From positions 2,852,001-2,916,000 of the forward strand of contig OZ244979.1 of assembly GCA_965223095.1 (NCBI GenBank): a stretch of 64,000 bases of DNA. Direction: 5' to 3'. The notes beneath the pieces were generated by a model. It saw only the letters and a list, made by a program, of their open reading frames with translations. It did no database searches and was not told the DNA's origin. How positions within the stretch are numbered: position 1 is the stretch's first letter; every line of letters starts with the position of its first letter. A program made the translations under genes and the position numbers. Origin of the DNA: J054 sp965223095 (lineage in GTDB: Bacteria; Pseudomonadota; Gammaproteobacteria; Steroidobacterales; GCA-2729495). This document shows, piece after piece, positions 34,800 to 44,261 of the stretch.

Positions 34800-36122
34800 A
34801 TGGAATCAACCGATCTGGTCATTTTTGCCCGCTGGATAGTTCCGGTGGAACCCGCCGGCCAGGTCCTCGAAGACCATGCGCTGGTCATGCGCGCCGGACG
34901 CATCACTGCTCTGCTGCCGGCCGCCGACGCCCGCCAGCAATTCCCAGATCTACCCGGCATCCAGCGCCCGAATCACCTGCTCATACCCGGCTTGATCAAC
35001 ACCCATACCCACTTGCCCATGACCCTGTTTCGGGGGCTGGCTGATGATCTGCCCTTGCAAACTTGGCTACAGGAGCACATTTGGCCGGCGGAACAGCGCT
35101 GGGTCAGCCCCGAATTTGTCCGGGATGGCTGCGAGTTGGCCGCCTTGGAAATGATTCGCGGCGGCACCACTTGCGCCAACGAGATGTATTTTTTCCCCGA
35201 TGTGGCGGCTGAGGCTGCCATTGATCACGGCCTGCGCGCGGTGGTCGGCATGATCCTCATCGATCAGCCCACGCTCTGGGCCCAAAATATCGACGACTAC
35301 TTCGCCAAGGGCCTCGCCGTGCACGACCGGTTCAAAGGCAACGACTTGGTCACCACCAGCTTCGCGCCCCACGCACCTTATAGCGTGGGCGATGACGCCT
35401 TGGCACACCTACGGGTGCTGGCCGATGAATTGGAACGCCCGATTCACATGCATGTGCACGAAACCGCCGGCGAAGTTGAACAAGCCGTGGCTGCCACCGG
35501 CGAACGGCCTTTAGCGCGACTCGACCGCCTCGGTCTGATCAGCCCGTTAATGGCAGCCGTCCACATGACCACACTGGAGGATGCCGAAATCGACTTGTTG
35601 GCCGAGCGCGGTGCATCGGTGGTGCACTGCCCCGAATCAAATCTCAAATTGGCCAGCGGCTATTGCCCGGTGGCGAAGCTCATGTCGGCAGGCATCAACG
35701 TCGCCTTGGGCACGGATGGCGCCAGCAGCAACAATGACTTGGACATGATTAGCGAAATGCGCAGCACCGCCTTACTGGCCAAGGCCGTGGCGGATGATGC
35801 CGCGGCGGTCAGTGCCGCGGATGCCCTGGGTATGGCCACCCTCAACGGTGCGCGCGCCCTGGGTATGGCCGATGAAATCGGCTCCTTGCTGCCGGGCAAA
35901 CGCGCGGATCTGACCTGCATTGACTTATCTCATCCCGCCACTCAACCCGTGCACAATCCCCTGTCGCAGTTGGTGTATGCCGCCAGCCGCGATCAGGTCA
36001 GTGACGTCTGGATCAACGGTGAAGTCCTGCTGTGCGATGGCGAGTTCACGCGCGCGCAACCGGCCGACATTTATGCCCGCGGTCATGCCTGGGCGAAACG
36101 TTTAGCGGACGCAGCCTCATGA
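34800..36122 (+). CDS. mtaD: 5-methylthioadenosine/S-adenosylhomocysteine deaminase (TRZ/ATZ family)
   Basis: Amidohydrolase-fold deaminase of 440 residues. Metal ligands: NTHTHLPMTL (HxH), HMHVHETAGE, VHCPESNLKLASG and GTDGASSNNDLDM (conserved Asp). In relatives the product deaminates methylthioadenosine, S-adenosylhomocysteine or 5'-deoxyadenosine, clearing SAM by-products. Next to ubiG, a SAM-dependent methyltransferase, this is sensible. The start at 34800 (MESTDLVIFARWIVP) is chosen because the 17 residues before it do not match the family. The stop overlaps ubiG by ATGA. Other amidohydrolase substrates cannot be ruled out. Confidence 0.88.
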   Translation: MESTDLVIFARWIVPVEPAGQVLEDHALVMRAGRITALLPAADARQQFPDLPGIQRPNHLLIPGLINTHTHLPMTLFRGLADDLPLQTWLQEHIWPAEQRWVSPEFVRDGCELAALEMIRGGTTCANEMYFFPDVAAEAAIDHGLRAVVGMILIDQPTLWAQNIDDYFAKGLAVHDRFKGNDLVTTSFAPHAPYSVGDDALAHLRVLADELERPIHMHVHETAGEVEQAVAATGERPLARLDRLGLISPLMAAVHMTTLEDAEIDLLAERGASVVHCPESNLKLASGYCPVAKLMSAGINVALGTDGASSNNDLDMISEMRSTALLAKAVADDAAAVSAADALGMATLNGARALGMADEIGSLLPGKRADLTCIDLSHPATQPVHNPLSQLVYAASRDQVSDVWINGEVLLCDGEFTRAQPADIYARGHAWAKRLADAAS

Positions 36123-36847
36123 CCAGGCCGGCAAGCCACGACCAGCCCAACGCGGATCCCGCTGAACTCCACAAGTTTGATGCCCTGGCCAGTCGCTGGT
36201 GGGATCCCGATGGCGAATTCAAGGCTTTGCATCAGATGAATCCGCTGCGGCTGAGCTATCTTGAAGAACGCGCCGGCTTGGCCAACAAGCGGTGCTTAGA
36301 CGTTGGTTGCGGTGGCGGGCTACTCAGCGAAGGCCTGGCACGGACCGCTGGCGAGGTCTTGGGTATCGATTTAGCCAGCGGGCCCTTGGCGGTGGCCAAG
36401 CTGCATGCCGCAGGTGAAGGTCTAGATAACCTGCGTTATGAAGAAACCTCAGCGGCAGAACTCGCGGAACGTCGACCGGGGGCTTTCGATGTCGTCACCT
36501 GCTTGGAGGTATTAGAGCATGTGCCGGCGCCCGATGACTTGCTAAGCAGCTTGGCCACACTGGTTAAGCCCGGCGGCGATGTAGTTGTCTCCACGCTCAA
36601 TCGCACGCCGAAGGCTTTTGCCCTAGCCATCGTGGGCGCCGAATATCTGCTGGGCATGCTACCGCGAGGGACTCACGAATACGCGCGCTTTATTCGACCC
36701 TCGGAATTGGCCGACTGGGGGCGCCATGGCGATTTGGAACTGCTCGATCTAAGGGGCATCGAACTCAATCCCCTCCGCGATCAGTGGCGATTGGGACCGG
36801 ACGTGGCGGTAAACTATCTGGCGCACTTTCGGCGCCTTGGCAACTGA
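36119..36847 (+). CDS. ubiG: Ubiquinone biosynthesis O-methyltransferase
   Basis: SAM-dependent methyltransferase carrying out the two O-methylations of ubiquinone synthesis. 242 residues. ELHKFDALASRWWDPDGEFK and LHQMNPLRLSYLEERAGL are the UbiG signature; the SAM-binding motif is CLDVGCGGGLLSEGLAR; then VTCLEVLEHVPAPDDLLSSL and GTHEYARFIRPSEL. The start at 36119 forms an ATGA overlap with mtaD. Followed 9 bases later by mupP. Presence of ubiG implies ubiquinone-based respiration. Confidence 0.97.
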   Translation: MTRPASHDQPNADPAELHKFDALASRWWDPDGEFKALHQMNPLRLSYLEERAGLANKRCLDVGCGGGLLSEGLARTAGEVLGIDLASGPLAVAKLHAAGEGLDNLRYEETSAAELAERRPGAFDVVTCLEVLEHVPAPDDLLSSLATLVKPGGDVVVSTLNRTPKAFALAIVGAEYLLGMLPRGTHEYARFIRPSELADWGRHGDLELLDLRGIELNPLRDQWRLGPDVAVNYLAHFRRLGN

Positions 36848-36856
36848 GTGTCCGTC

Positions 36857-37537
36857 ATGTCCGGCGCGATATTTTTTGATCTTGACGGCACGCTGTTGGA
36901 CACCGCGCCAGATATGGTCGCGGCCTTGGATCGGCTCCGTGCGGAAGAATCCTTGCATCCAATGGACTACGCACACGCGCGCAGCCACGTCTCCCATGGC
37001 GCGCTGGGGTTACTAAAAGTTGGCTTCGCACATCTAGAGTCAGATGATCAAGCCGCCCTAAGAGATCGTTTTCTCGCCCACTACGCCGAACATCTCTGCG
37101 AGGAGACGCGACTGTTTCCAGGCATGGCGCGCGTACTCGACGAATTGGATACAGGCGGTGTGCCTTGGGGCGTCGTCACCAATAAACCCGCCTATCTAGC
37201 CGAACCTCTATTAGAGGCCCTAGAACTGGCTGCGCGCTGCGCCTGTATTGTCAGTGGCGATACCCTCGCCCGGCGCAAACCCGATCCCGACCCCCTGCTG
37301 CATGCGGCGGAAATTGCTGGCGTTGAAGCCCAGCAATCGGTATACATCGGCGATGACCAACGCGATATTCAAGCTGGACAGGCAGCCGGCATGACCACGG
37401 TGGCGGCCAGCTATGGCTATATCACGCGGGACGATCAGGTTGCCGACTGGGGGGCGGATCATACGGTGGCCGGCAGCGACGAATTGCTTGAGCTCTTAGG
37501 CCGGGCTGGCTGGTTCGGGACCGACTGGCGCCAATGA
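36857..37537 (+). CDS. mupP: HAD phosphatase, probably N-acetylmuramate-6-phosphate phosphatase
   Basis: HAD superfamily hydrolase of 226 residues. Motif I is FFDLDGTLLDTAPDMVAAL, motif II GVVTNKPAYLAEPL, motif III/IV RRKPDPDPLLHAAEIAG and YIGDDQRDIQAGQAAGM. Close to phosphoglycolate phosphatases (Gph), but the place between ubiG and yciK is that of Pseudomonas MupP, which recycles MurNAc-6-phosphate. Calling it MupP is therefore by position. ATG 36857 has GAG about 9 bases upstream; a GTG at 36848 is also open. The stop overlaps the rmuC start by ATGA. Confidence 0.85.
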   Translation: MSGAIFFDLDGTLLDTAPDMVAALDRLRAEESLHPMDYAHARSHVSHGALGLLKVGFAHLESDDQAALRDRFLAHYAEHLCEETRLFPGMARVLDELDTGGVPWGVVTNKPAYLAEPLLEALELAARCACIVSGDTLARRKPDPDPLLHAAEIAGVEAQQSVYIGDDQRDIQAGQAAGMTTVAASYGYITRDDQVADWGADHTVAGSDELLELLGRAGWFGTDWRQ

Positions 37538-38910
37538 ACTTCGACGTCATTCTGGCTGAAGTCCTCGCCCTAGACTTGCGAATTTTACTGTCCGTGGCGG
37601 CCGGCTTAGGCCTGCTGTTAGGTCTGTTGTTGTATTTTTTAGTGAGCCGGCCGGCGCGCTTGCGACGTGAGGCCGAGTTACAGCAACTGCGTGCCGAGAT
37701 ACAAACCGAGACGGCCAAATCGGCAGAACGTGCCCTCGCCTTGACGCAAGCCGAGCAACGCTTAGCCACTTCATTCAGGCAACTGGCGAATGATTCATTC
37801 GCTCAACACAGCGAAAACTTTTTGCGCTTAGCGCGAGAAAGTTTAGGCAAACATCATGAACGCGCGAAAGCCGAATTGGGCGACCGCGAGCAAGCCGTGG
37901 AAGCCTTGGTTAAACCCATTCGCGAAGCCCTGGACAAAACCCATGAGCAAATCGGCGCCATTGAAAAAGCTCGCCATGAATCCTTCGGCAACATTCGTGC
38001 CCAGCTAGAAAACATGGGTGCCGCGCAAGAAACCCTGCGCACAGAAACCCATCGGCTCGTGAAAGCCCTGCGGCGACCGGAAGTGCGCGGCCAATGGGGT
38101 GAACTCACCCTGCGTCGCTTGGTCGAGCTGGCCGGCATGGTGGAACACTGCGACTTCGACGAACAAATCAGCGTCGGCACAGAGGATGGCAATCTGCGGC
38201 CCGATCTGTTGGTCCACCTGCCCGAACGCGGCACCATTGTGGTCGATGTCAAAACGCCGCTGGATGCCTACCTAGAAGCCATCGAGGCTGAAGACGACAC
38301 CGCGCGCAAGACCGCGCTGGTTAAACATGCGCGCAACGTCGCCAATCGTGTGCGCGAACTCGCCAGCAAAAGTTACTGGTCGCAGTTTGAGCGCAGCCCC
38401 GAGTTTGTGATTTTGTTTATTCCGGGCGACCAGTTCTTATCCGCCGCACTCAACGAAGCCCCGAACTTACTGGAAGATGCCATGCGCGATCGCGTGATTC
38501 TCGCCACACCCAGCAGCTTGGTCGCATTGTTGAAAGCCGTGGCCTTCGGTTGGCGACAATTAACCCTCGCGGACAACGCCGAAGTGATCCGCGGTCTGGC
38601 CCAAGATCTCTATGGTCGCCTGGCCGCCTTTAGCAGCCATCTGGTCAAACTGGGCAAACAGCTAGAAGGTGGCGTTAAAGCTTACAACAATGCGGTGGGT
38701 TCTTTAGAACGCAAGGTATTACCCGGTGTGCGCAAGTTCACCGAGCTGGGCGTGCAAGCGAAAACTGAAATACCAGCCCTCGGCGAAGTCGAAGAAATGC
38801 TGCGCTCGCCGGCGGATTTATCCGCAAAGGATACAGACCCGCCCGCTGTACCCCCACCCCCGGCGAATGACACTGCGGGTAAGACCGACAAAGTAACGAA
38901 ACGTCATTGA
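37534..38910 (+). CDS. rmuC: DNA recombination protein RmuC
   Basis: RmuC-family protein of 458 residues with a predicted nuclease fold; it limits inversions at short repeats in E. coli. N-terminal membrane anchor (ILLSVAAGLGLLLGLLLYFL), then a coiled coil (about 45-150), then the conserved core with RRPEVRGQWGELTLRRLVEL, PDLLVHLPERGTIVVDVKTP and FVILFIPGDQFLSAALNEAP. The tail is Pro-rich. It is inserted between mupP and yciK, which are adjacent in Pseudomonas. It overlaps mupP by 4 bases, so it is fully part of the unit. Confidence 0.95.
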   Translation: MNFDVILAEVLALDLRILLSVAAGLGLLLGLLLYFLVSRPARLRREAELQQLRAEIQTETAKSAERALALTQAEQRLATSFRQLANDSFAQHSENFLRLARESLGKHHERAKAELGDREQAVEALVKPIREALDKTHEQIGAIEKARHESFGNIRAQLENMGAAQETLRTETHRLVKALRRPEVRGQWGELTLRRLVELAGMVEHCDFDEQISVGTEDGNLRPDLLVHLPERGTIVVDVKTPLDAYLEAIEAEDDTARKTALVKHARNVANRVRELASKSYWSQFERSPEFVILFIPGDQFLSAALNEAPNLLEDAMRDRVILATPSSLVALLKAVAFGWRQLTLADNAEVIRGLAQDLYGRLAAFSSHLVKLGKQLEGGVKAYNNAVGSLERKVLPGVRKFTELGVQAKTEIPALGEVEEMLRSPADLSAKDTDPPAVPPPPANDTAGKTDKVTKRH

Positions 38911-38917
38911 GCTAGGC

Positions 38918-39685
38918 ATGCGCACCAACGCAAGAAACTTTCCCGACCCAAGCTATGTGGCCACAGCAGACTGCCTGGCTGACCGTGTCATTCTAGTCAC
39001 CGGTGCTGGCAGCGGCATTGGCCGGGCGGCCGCATTGACTTGCGCCGCTCATGGTGCCCAAGTGGTGTTACTCGGACGCACGGTGAGCAAACTCGAAAAA
39101 GTTTACGATGAAATCCTCGCCGCCGACGGCGCCCGACCCAGCATTGCGCCCATGAACCTGGCCAATGCGCAAGGACCAGACTTTTTCCAACTGCGCGACA
39201 GCATCGCAGAAGAATTTGGCCGCCTCGACGGCTTGCTGCACAATGCCGGCGTTCTCGGTCCGCGCACACCGATTGAGCAATACCCCGTCGCCAAGTGGGC
39301 CGAAGTCATGCACGTGAATTTGACCGTGCCCTTTGTCATGACCCAAGTCTTGCTGCCCTTACTCAATAAATCCGCGGACGCTTCGGTGATTTTCACCAGC
39401 AGTGGTGTGGGCCGGCGTGGTAAAGCGTTTTGGGGGGCTTATTCTGTCTCAAAATTTGGTGTTGAAGGTTTATCGCAAGTCTTGGCCGATGAAACATCCG
39501 GCGCAGGCCGCATCCGCGTAAACTGCGTCAACCCCGGACGCGCCCGCACCACCATGCGCGCTGATGCTTATCCGGCGGAAGACCCCAATAGTGTGCCGAC
39601 GCCGGATCAGTTGATGGGGCCTTATCTCTATTTGTTAGGGCCTGAAAGCGCGGGCGTTACGGGGCAGAGCTTAGATTCACAGTAA
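38918..39685 (+). CDS. yciK: YciK-type short-chain dehydrogenase
   Basis: SDR oxidoreductase of 255 residues. NAD(P)-binding GAGSGIGRAAALTCAAHGAQ, HNAGVLGPRTPIEQ (the NAG motif), catalytic Ser in FTSSGVGRRGKAFWGAYSVS, and Tyr/Lys in YSVSKFGVEG. C-terminal INPGRARTTMRA-type segment (CVNPGRARTTMRADAYPAED). The YciK branch has no settled substrate. Last gene of the mtaD-ubiG-mupP-rmuC-yciK run. The accessory repeat region begins directly downstream. Confidence 0.9.
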   Translation: MRTNARNFPDPSYVATADCLADRVILVTGAGSGIGRAAALTCAAHGAQVVLLGRTVSKLEKVYDEILAADGARPSIAPMNLANAQGPDFFQLRDSIAEEFGRLDGLLHNAGVLGPRTPIEQYPVAKWAEVMHVNLTVPFVMTQVLLPLLNKSADASVIFTSSGVGRRGKAFWGAYSVSKFGVEGLSQVLADETSGAGRIRVNCVNPGRARTTMRADAYPAEDPNSVPTPDQLMGPYLYLLGPESAGVTGQSLDSQ

Positions 39686-40401
39686 AGTCCGCGACCTTAC
39701 CGAGCTAGCATGCGCCGGGACTAGCCTAGTGTCCGTCATCAAATAACCATGGTCTGCCGCATCTAGCTGGCTTCAGCTTGTCGCCAACAAACGCCAACCG
39801 TCAACTCTCCCTTCTCGTCTGTCCCGTCACGCGAAATCTGGCCAGAGTTGGGACACTCAAAATTGGCAGAGTCAGACCTTCTTTGGACAGCCATCTTAGG
39901 CACAGCGCCTTTCTTGCCCAATCACCTTGATATGGGCAGAGCTATATTGGCTGTCCCGATAATTCCCTGGCCCGCTCGCCACTTCGCACAGTTCGGGCCC
40001 TAGCGCACTGGGGCGCTCCTCGCCGGGAAATGGCTGAAGCTTAAGGCTGCTCGCTGAACACCGGCATGAATGACATCGCGCGGCTGGACGCCATTCTAAA
40101 AACGCATTAATCGGTGCCCGGCACCCTTCTGCTCTTGAAAAACGCATTAAGCGGTGCCCGGCACCCTTCTGCTCGATCATTCCCTGGCCCGCTCGCCACT
40201 TCGCACAGTTCGGGCCCTAGCGCACCGGGGGCGCCTCGCCGGGAAATGGCTGAAGCTTAAGGCTGCTCGCTGAACACCGGCATGAATGCCATCGCGCGGC
40301 TGGACGCCATTCTAAAACGCATTAAGCGGTGCCCGGCACCCTTCTGCTCCCTAAAACGCATTAAGCGGTGCCCGGCACCCTTCTGCTCCCTCTTCTACTA
40401 A
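39686..40401. repeat. Repeat-filled intergenic region
   Basis: A 716-base region without genes. It holds a direct repeat of about 172 bases, copy 1 at 39962-40134 and copy 2 at 40179-40350, differing at a few positions. Each copy starts ATTCCCTGGCCCGCTCGCC and ends in a short element. That element, AACGCATTAAGCGGTGCCCG plus GCACCCTTCTGCTC, occurs four times (40096-40133, 40138-40174, 40312-40349, 40351-40388). Its core GGTGCCCGGCACC is a palindrome. The last copy ends 14 bases from the stop of the next minus-strand gene. Confidence 0.85.
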
Positions 40402-42315
40402 CTATTCCCCTTCACCCTCAACTAACTCTGCAATCCCCGGTTCGAGATTGCGGAAGTTCTCCACGCGACCTGACGGCCAAACGACATGCACGTCGGCGCA
40501 ATCCGCCTTGCCCAGGCCGAAAGTCGGCCAGGGTGTTTCGGTGGACGCGAGACTGCTACCGGCTCGCACCTCGGTTGCTTGAAACCCATTTGCGGTGGTG
40601 ACTTCGATTCGCGCGCCGATGCCCATGCGATTGCTGTCGGTCCCGCGTAGACGAATATTGAGCCAGTTATTGCCGTTGCCTTCGTTGCGAAGCAAGATCG
40701 GCACACCATCGGTGTCGATGAACAACCAAGGCGCGGTGACGATCAGAATATCCGGAAACCCGTTATTGTCGAAATCTGCCTGACCAATACCCGTAACATA
40801 GCGGTCGCTCAGGTCTAGCCCATGAGCGGCATTGTCTTCAACAAAGGTTCCGTCACCATTATTCATAAACAGATGTCCTGGATTGCCCAGAATAAATGCC
40901 GGCGCCATTGAACCGCCGAAGAACAGATCTTGGTGGCCATCATTGTCGAAGTCCGCAAAGCTTGCGCCCCAGCCGAACTCATAGTCGTCTTCGCTGGTGA
41001 TTTCTGGCGTGGCAATGTTGGTGTAGGTGCCATCGCCGTTATTCTGAAATAAGTGATGGGGTGCGGGTAGGTCGGGAGCCAAGGGATCGAAACCGAAGTT
41101 GGTCGCGAATATTTCGAAATCACCGTCGTTGTCGATATCGCCGAATGCGGATGACATCCAGTAACCTAGGGCATCGAGTCCGGAGCCCGGCGCCATGTCT
41201 GTGAATGTATTGTCACCATTATTGCGATAGATGTGCCACGGTGTCGGCAACATGTCCACGTTATTACAAACGCCAACAAACAGGTCGATATACTCATCAT
41301 CGTCATAATGACTAAATGAAGTGACACAGGATCCGAGGCCGCCTACAACACCGGCGGATTCAGTAATATCAGTGAAGGTCAGATCGCCATTGTTGAGATA
41401 TAACCGGTCCTCATGCTGTGCCTTGGGCTTAAAAACAATGCCAAGATGACCGGGCCCGGCGACAAATAAATCTAGGTATCCGTCATTGTTAATATCCGCC
41501 ATGGCGACGCCAAGCGCCGTTTCAACGCCCGGCACGCCGGCCGTTGCGGTGATGTCAGCGAAGGTTCCATCGCCGCGGTTATGCAGCATCACAGTCGGAC
41601 CTTGCAAGGGACCGGCAAATCCCCCGGACCCGGCGAGGAACAAATCGGGATAGCCGTCGTTGTCAATATCTCCGGCGACGATCCCGGAAACCCCAGTAGT
41701 AACACCCGCATTTGCTTCGACGGTTACATCAGTAAACGAACCGTCTCCGTAATTACGAAAAAGTGCCGTACTGTATGGCGCATCGTTGGTTAGATACAGA
41801 TCCAGGTCGCCATCCGCATCGTAGTCGAGCCACGCGACTCCGCCCAATCCTTCGCCGTTGCCACGCAAAACGTTTCGTTCAAATGGCGACAGAAGTGCAG
41901 ATTGATCCGTAAACGTAGTTCCGGTATCGGCGGGTGATGGTATTACCACCTGGCCAATATCTCCGATACAGCTGATTGCATCACTGGCTGCGGTGAGCAG
42001 ATCTGGTCCTAAATCTTCTGCGATATCCAACCGACCCTGCCGAACCAGCTGCTCTATTCGACGCTGATACCCTTCGAGAAATCTAGCAGCCTGCCGATAG
42101 CGTTCTCGATCCAAGCTCCGCTGTGCGCGAGTAAGTCTGCTGATTAGGTCTCTTGACCGATTCGCGGGGCCGTCAGGATCGGCAATAACACCAGTCAACT
42201 CAATTAGATCAGTGATATCAGCGCGACAACGCTCGGCCGTAACGACCAGTGCCTTCGCTGGCGAGACCAGCAAGACGAATAACAACGCGGCGATAAAAAC
42301 CCGCAGACGGTACAT
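40402..42315 (-). CDS. Exported FG-GAP/VCBS repeat protein with ASPIC/UnbV domain
   Basis: A 637-residue secreted protein. The start at 42315 gives signal peptide MYRLRVFIAALLFVLLVSPA before KALVVT; a longer frame upstream lacks one. After an alpha-helical region (about 25-115) come at least six FG-GAP/VCBS calcium-loop repeats, for example DYDADGDLDLYL, DIDNDGYPDLFLAG, DINNDGYLDLFVAG, DFDNDGHQDLFFGG and DFDNNGFPDILIV, building a beta-propeller. The C-terminus is an ASPIC/UnbV domain (WLNIRLRGTDSNRMGIGARI, VWPSGRVENFRNL). Such proteins are exported; their ligands are mostly unknown. Accessory setting, with REP-like repeats at its 3' end. Confidence 0.88.
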   Translation of the reverse strand: MYRLRVFIAALLFVLLVSPAKALVVTAERCRADITDLIELTGVIADPDGPANRSRDLISRLTRAQRSLDRERYRQAARFLEGYQRRIEQLVRQGRLDIAEDLGPDLLTAASDAISCIGDIGQVVIPSPADTGTTFTDQSALLSPFERNVLRGNGEGLGGVAWLDYDADGDLDLYLTNDAPYSTALFRNYGDGSFTDVTVEANAGVTTGVSGIVAGDIDNDGYPDLFLAGSGGFAGPLQGPTVMLHNRGDGTFADITATAGVPGVETALGVAMADINNDGYLDLFVAGPGHLGIVFKPKAQHEDRLYLNNGDLTFTDITESAGVVGGLGSCVTSFSHYDDDEYIDLFVGVCNNVDMLPTPWHIYRNNGDNTFTDMAPGSGLDALGYWMSSAFGDIDNDGDFEIFATNFGFDPLAPDLPAPHHLFQNNGDGTYTNIATPEITSEDDYEFGWGASFADFDNDGHQDLFFGGSMAPAFILGNPGHLFMNNGDGTFVEDNAAHGLDLSDRYVTGIGQADFDNNGFPDILIVTAPWLFIDTDGVPILLRNEGNGNNWLNIRLRGTDSNRMGIGARIEVTTANGFQATEVRAGSSLASTETPWPTFGLGKADCADVHVVWPSGRVENFRNLEPGIAELVEGEGE

Positions 42316-42663
42316 CAACTTAAAACTAATGACGGTCGGCCAATCTACAAAAACAATCTTCCACCTATAGAAAACCACTCCGGAGGCGGCAAGACTAGTA
42401 ACTTTTATTTTGGTTGTTGCTCTGCTCGGTGTTGCGTCATCGGTCAGAGCTTGATCACACAATACACCAAACCCCGAAGAATTCAACGAACGCTGGAATG
42501 AGGCGCAATATTGGTATTACGTTTTAGGAACTTATCGCAGACTGTTACTACAACTATTGATGAACCGCCTGCACATTAACAGACACCTTTCAGCCATCTT
42601 TGGGCTGCCCCGACGAGAGCCTGACCATTTTCCTGAGGTGCAGATCGGAAACAATTGCCTGTA

Positions 42664-44259
42664 TTACGACGCGACCCTAGGAGACAGTTCGTCGTCACCC
42701 ATTTCACGCCTAATATGGTTGGCGAAACCAGTACCTGCCTCCTGGTAATAGTTGTAAGCCGCGTCCACACCCGCGGTCTCTAACTCCCGGCGATCGTCTT
42801 CGTAGCGGCTGATCGCGCCGATCCGGCCGGTGAACCCGATACTGCGAAGCAACTTTGCTGCAGTTAGCATGTCCTTATGCGTGGGCAGGGCGAGCATGAT
42901 CAAGCGAATCCGCGACTTCGCCACCTGGCGCCAAAAATCTACGTCTTCGACATCGCCGACCACCATTCTGAAATCCTGATCCCGCAACATTCCCACTTTG
43001 TCGGCATCCGCGTCCGCGCCGAGCACTTTGTGGCCGTTTGCGTCGCGCATGGTTCGGTAGGCACCGCGGCCAACCCGACCCATACCAGCAATCAGTATCT
43101 GCGTGTCGCCGAACTCGATCGGTATCTGGCGATCGGCACAGCGTTTCGTCTCAAAGCGGCAGAGATACCGTTCAAAGCGCTCGTAGAACTCATGCGCCTG
43201 CGCGTTCAATAAGGATGCCACGATGAAACTAGCGGCCGTCGCGACGGCGAGTAAAACCAGCCAGTCCGAACTGATCAGATCGTAACGCACGCTTTCATTC
43301 GCCACGATCAGACCAAACTCACTGAAACATCCAAGCCCGAGCGCTGCTAGAAAAGCGGTGCGTGAGCGAATGTCGAAGCGAGTGAGTAACCAAAAGAACA
43401 ACGCTGTTTTGAGCGGCAGTAAGAACACGATCAGCGCAGCAACGATTAATAGGTCACCTAAACTGGGAAGTCCAGACAACCCGATCGACAAGAAAAATCC
43501 CAACAGCAGAAAATCCTTGAAGCTCAGCAGTGCCTTTGACAACTCGACGGACTTCGTGTGGCCCGCCAGCAGAACGCCAAAGACCAGCACACCGATATCC
43601 GCCTTGACCCCGACCGCGCCGAACAGCTCGGCGCCGAGCGCCGTCATCGCTAGCCCGAACAGCACCAAAACTTCACCGTGGCCAACGCGATTCAACACGC
43701 CATGCAGCAACGGCCGCGCGACTGGCAGCGCGAGCAACAACAGCGCCCACGCCGACGGCAGTGTCCGCGCGGCGAAGAGCAGGAACAGAACGGCGACCAC
43801 ATCCTGGATGATCAGAATACCGATAGCGATCACGGCATGACGCGCGCGCATTTCGCCGCGCTCCTCGAAAATCTTTACGGCGAAGACCGTGCTACTGAAG
43901 CTCAAAGCGAAGGAGACGATCACGGCTGTTTGCCAATCATCACCCCCATACATTGCGAGACTTGCGTACCCGAGCAGCAACAGCGCGCCGGTACCGGTCA
44001 GCACGAGCAACAACATATGCGATAGTGCGCCGCCGCTGATGGCCGGCTCGAGAAAATCCTTAAGCCGCAATTTCAAGCCGATCGTGAACAGCAACAGATA
44101 AACGCCGTAACGACTGGCAAGCTCGAGCAACTCGCCGCCTTCTTCACCGAACAGGTTGAGCACGAACCCCGCGAGCAAAAACCCGACCAACGGCGGCAGG
44201 CGCAGCCGCTGCGCCAGCAGTCCGAATGCAAGCGCAATCAACAACCACAGCGAGTCCAT
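42664..44259 (-). CDS. Kef-type cation:proton antiporter (CPA2) with NAD-binding domain
   Basis: A 531-residue membrane antiporter. About 12 spans occupy residues 1-375 (MDSLWLLIALAFGLLAQRLR, VSFALSFSSTVFAVKIFEER, AVIAIGILIIQDVVAVLFLL). The GILIIQD motif is the ion-binding Asp region of CPA2 exchangers. The C-terminus is a TrkA-N/RCK domain with the Rossmann motif ILIAGMGRVGRGAYRTMRDA followed by DADADKVGMLRDQDFRMVVG. It resembles KefB/KefC potassium efflux systems, but the partner KefF/KefG is absent, so the gating ligand is unknown. It begins 2 bases after the CorC-like gene and is surely cotranscribed with it. Confidence 0.88.
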   Translation of the reverse strand: MDSLWLLIALAFGLLAQRLRLPPLVGFLLAGFVLNLFGEEGGELLELASRYGVYLLLFTIGLKLRLKDFLEPAISGGALSHMLLLVLTGTGALLLLGYASLAMYGGDDWQTAVIVSFALSFSSTVFAVKIFEERGEMRARHAVIAIGILIIQDVVAVLFLLFAARTLPSAWALLLLALPVARPLLHGVLNRVGHGEVLVLFGLAMTALGAELFGAVGVKADIGVLVFGVLLAGHTKSVELSKALLSFKDFLLLGFFLSIGLSGLPSLGDLLIVAALIVFLLPLKTALFFWLLTRFDIRSRTAFLAALGLGCFSEFGLIVANESVRYDLISSDWLVLLAVATAASFIVASLLNAQAHEFYERFERYLCRFETKRCADRQIPIEFGDTQILIAGMGRVGRGAYRTMRDANGHKVLGADADADKVGMLRDQDFRMVVGDVEDVDFWRQVAKSRIRLIMLALPTHKDMLTAAKLLRSIGFTGRIGAISRYEDDRRELETAGVDAAYNYYQEAGTGFANHIRREMGDDELSPRVAS

Positions 44260-44261
44260 AC

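Noticed and set aside
39896..40180. A 94-codon minus-strand open frame
   Set aside because: It is made almost wholly of the direct repeat and the REP-like elements; its N-terminal residues simply repeat the element translation (KGAGHRLMRF-like). No protein character.
39960..40390. CRISPR-like array
   Set aside because: Repeats are irregularly spaced and some lie inside a larger duplicated unit; there are no uniform spacers and no cas genes.
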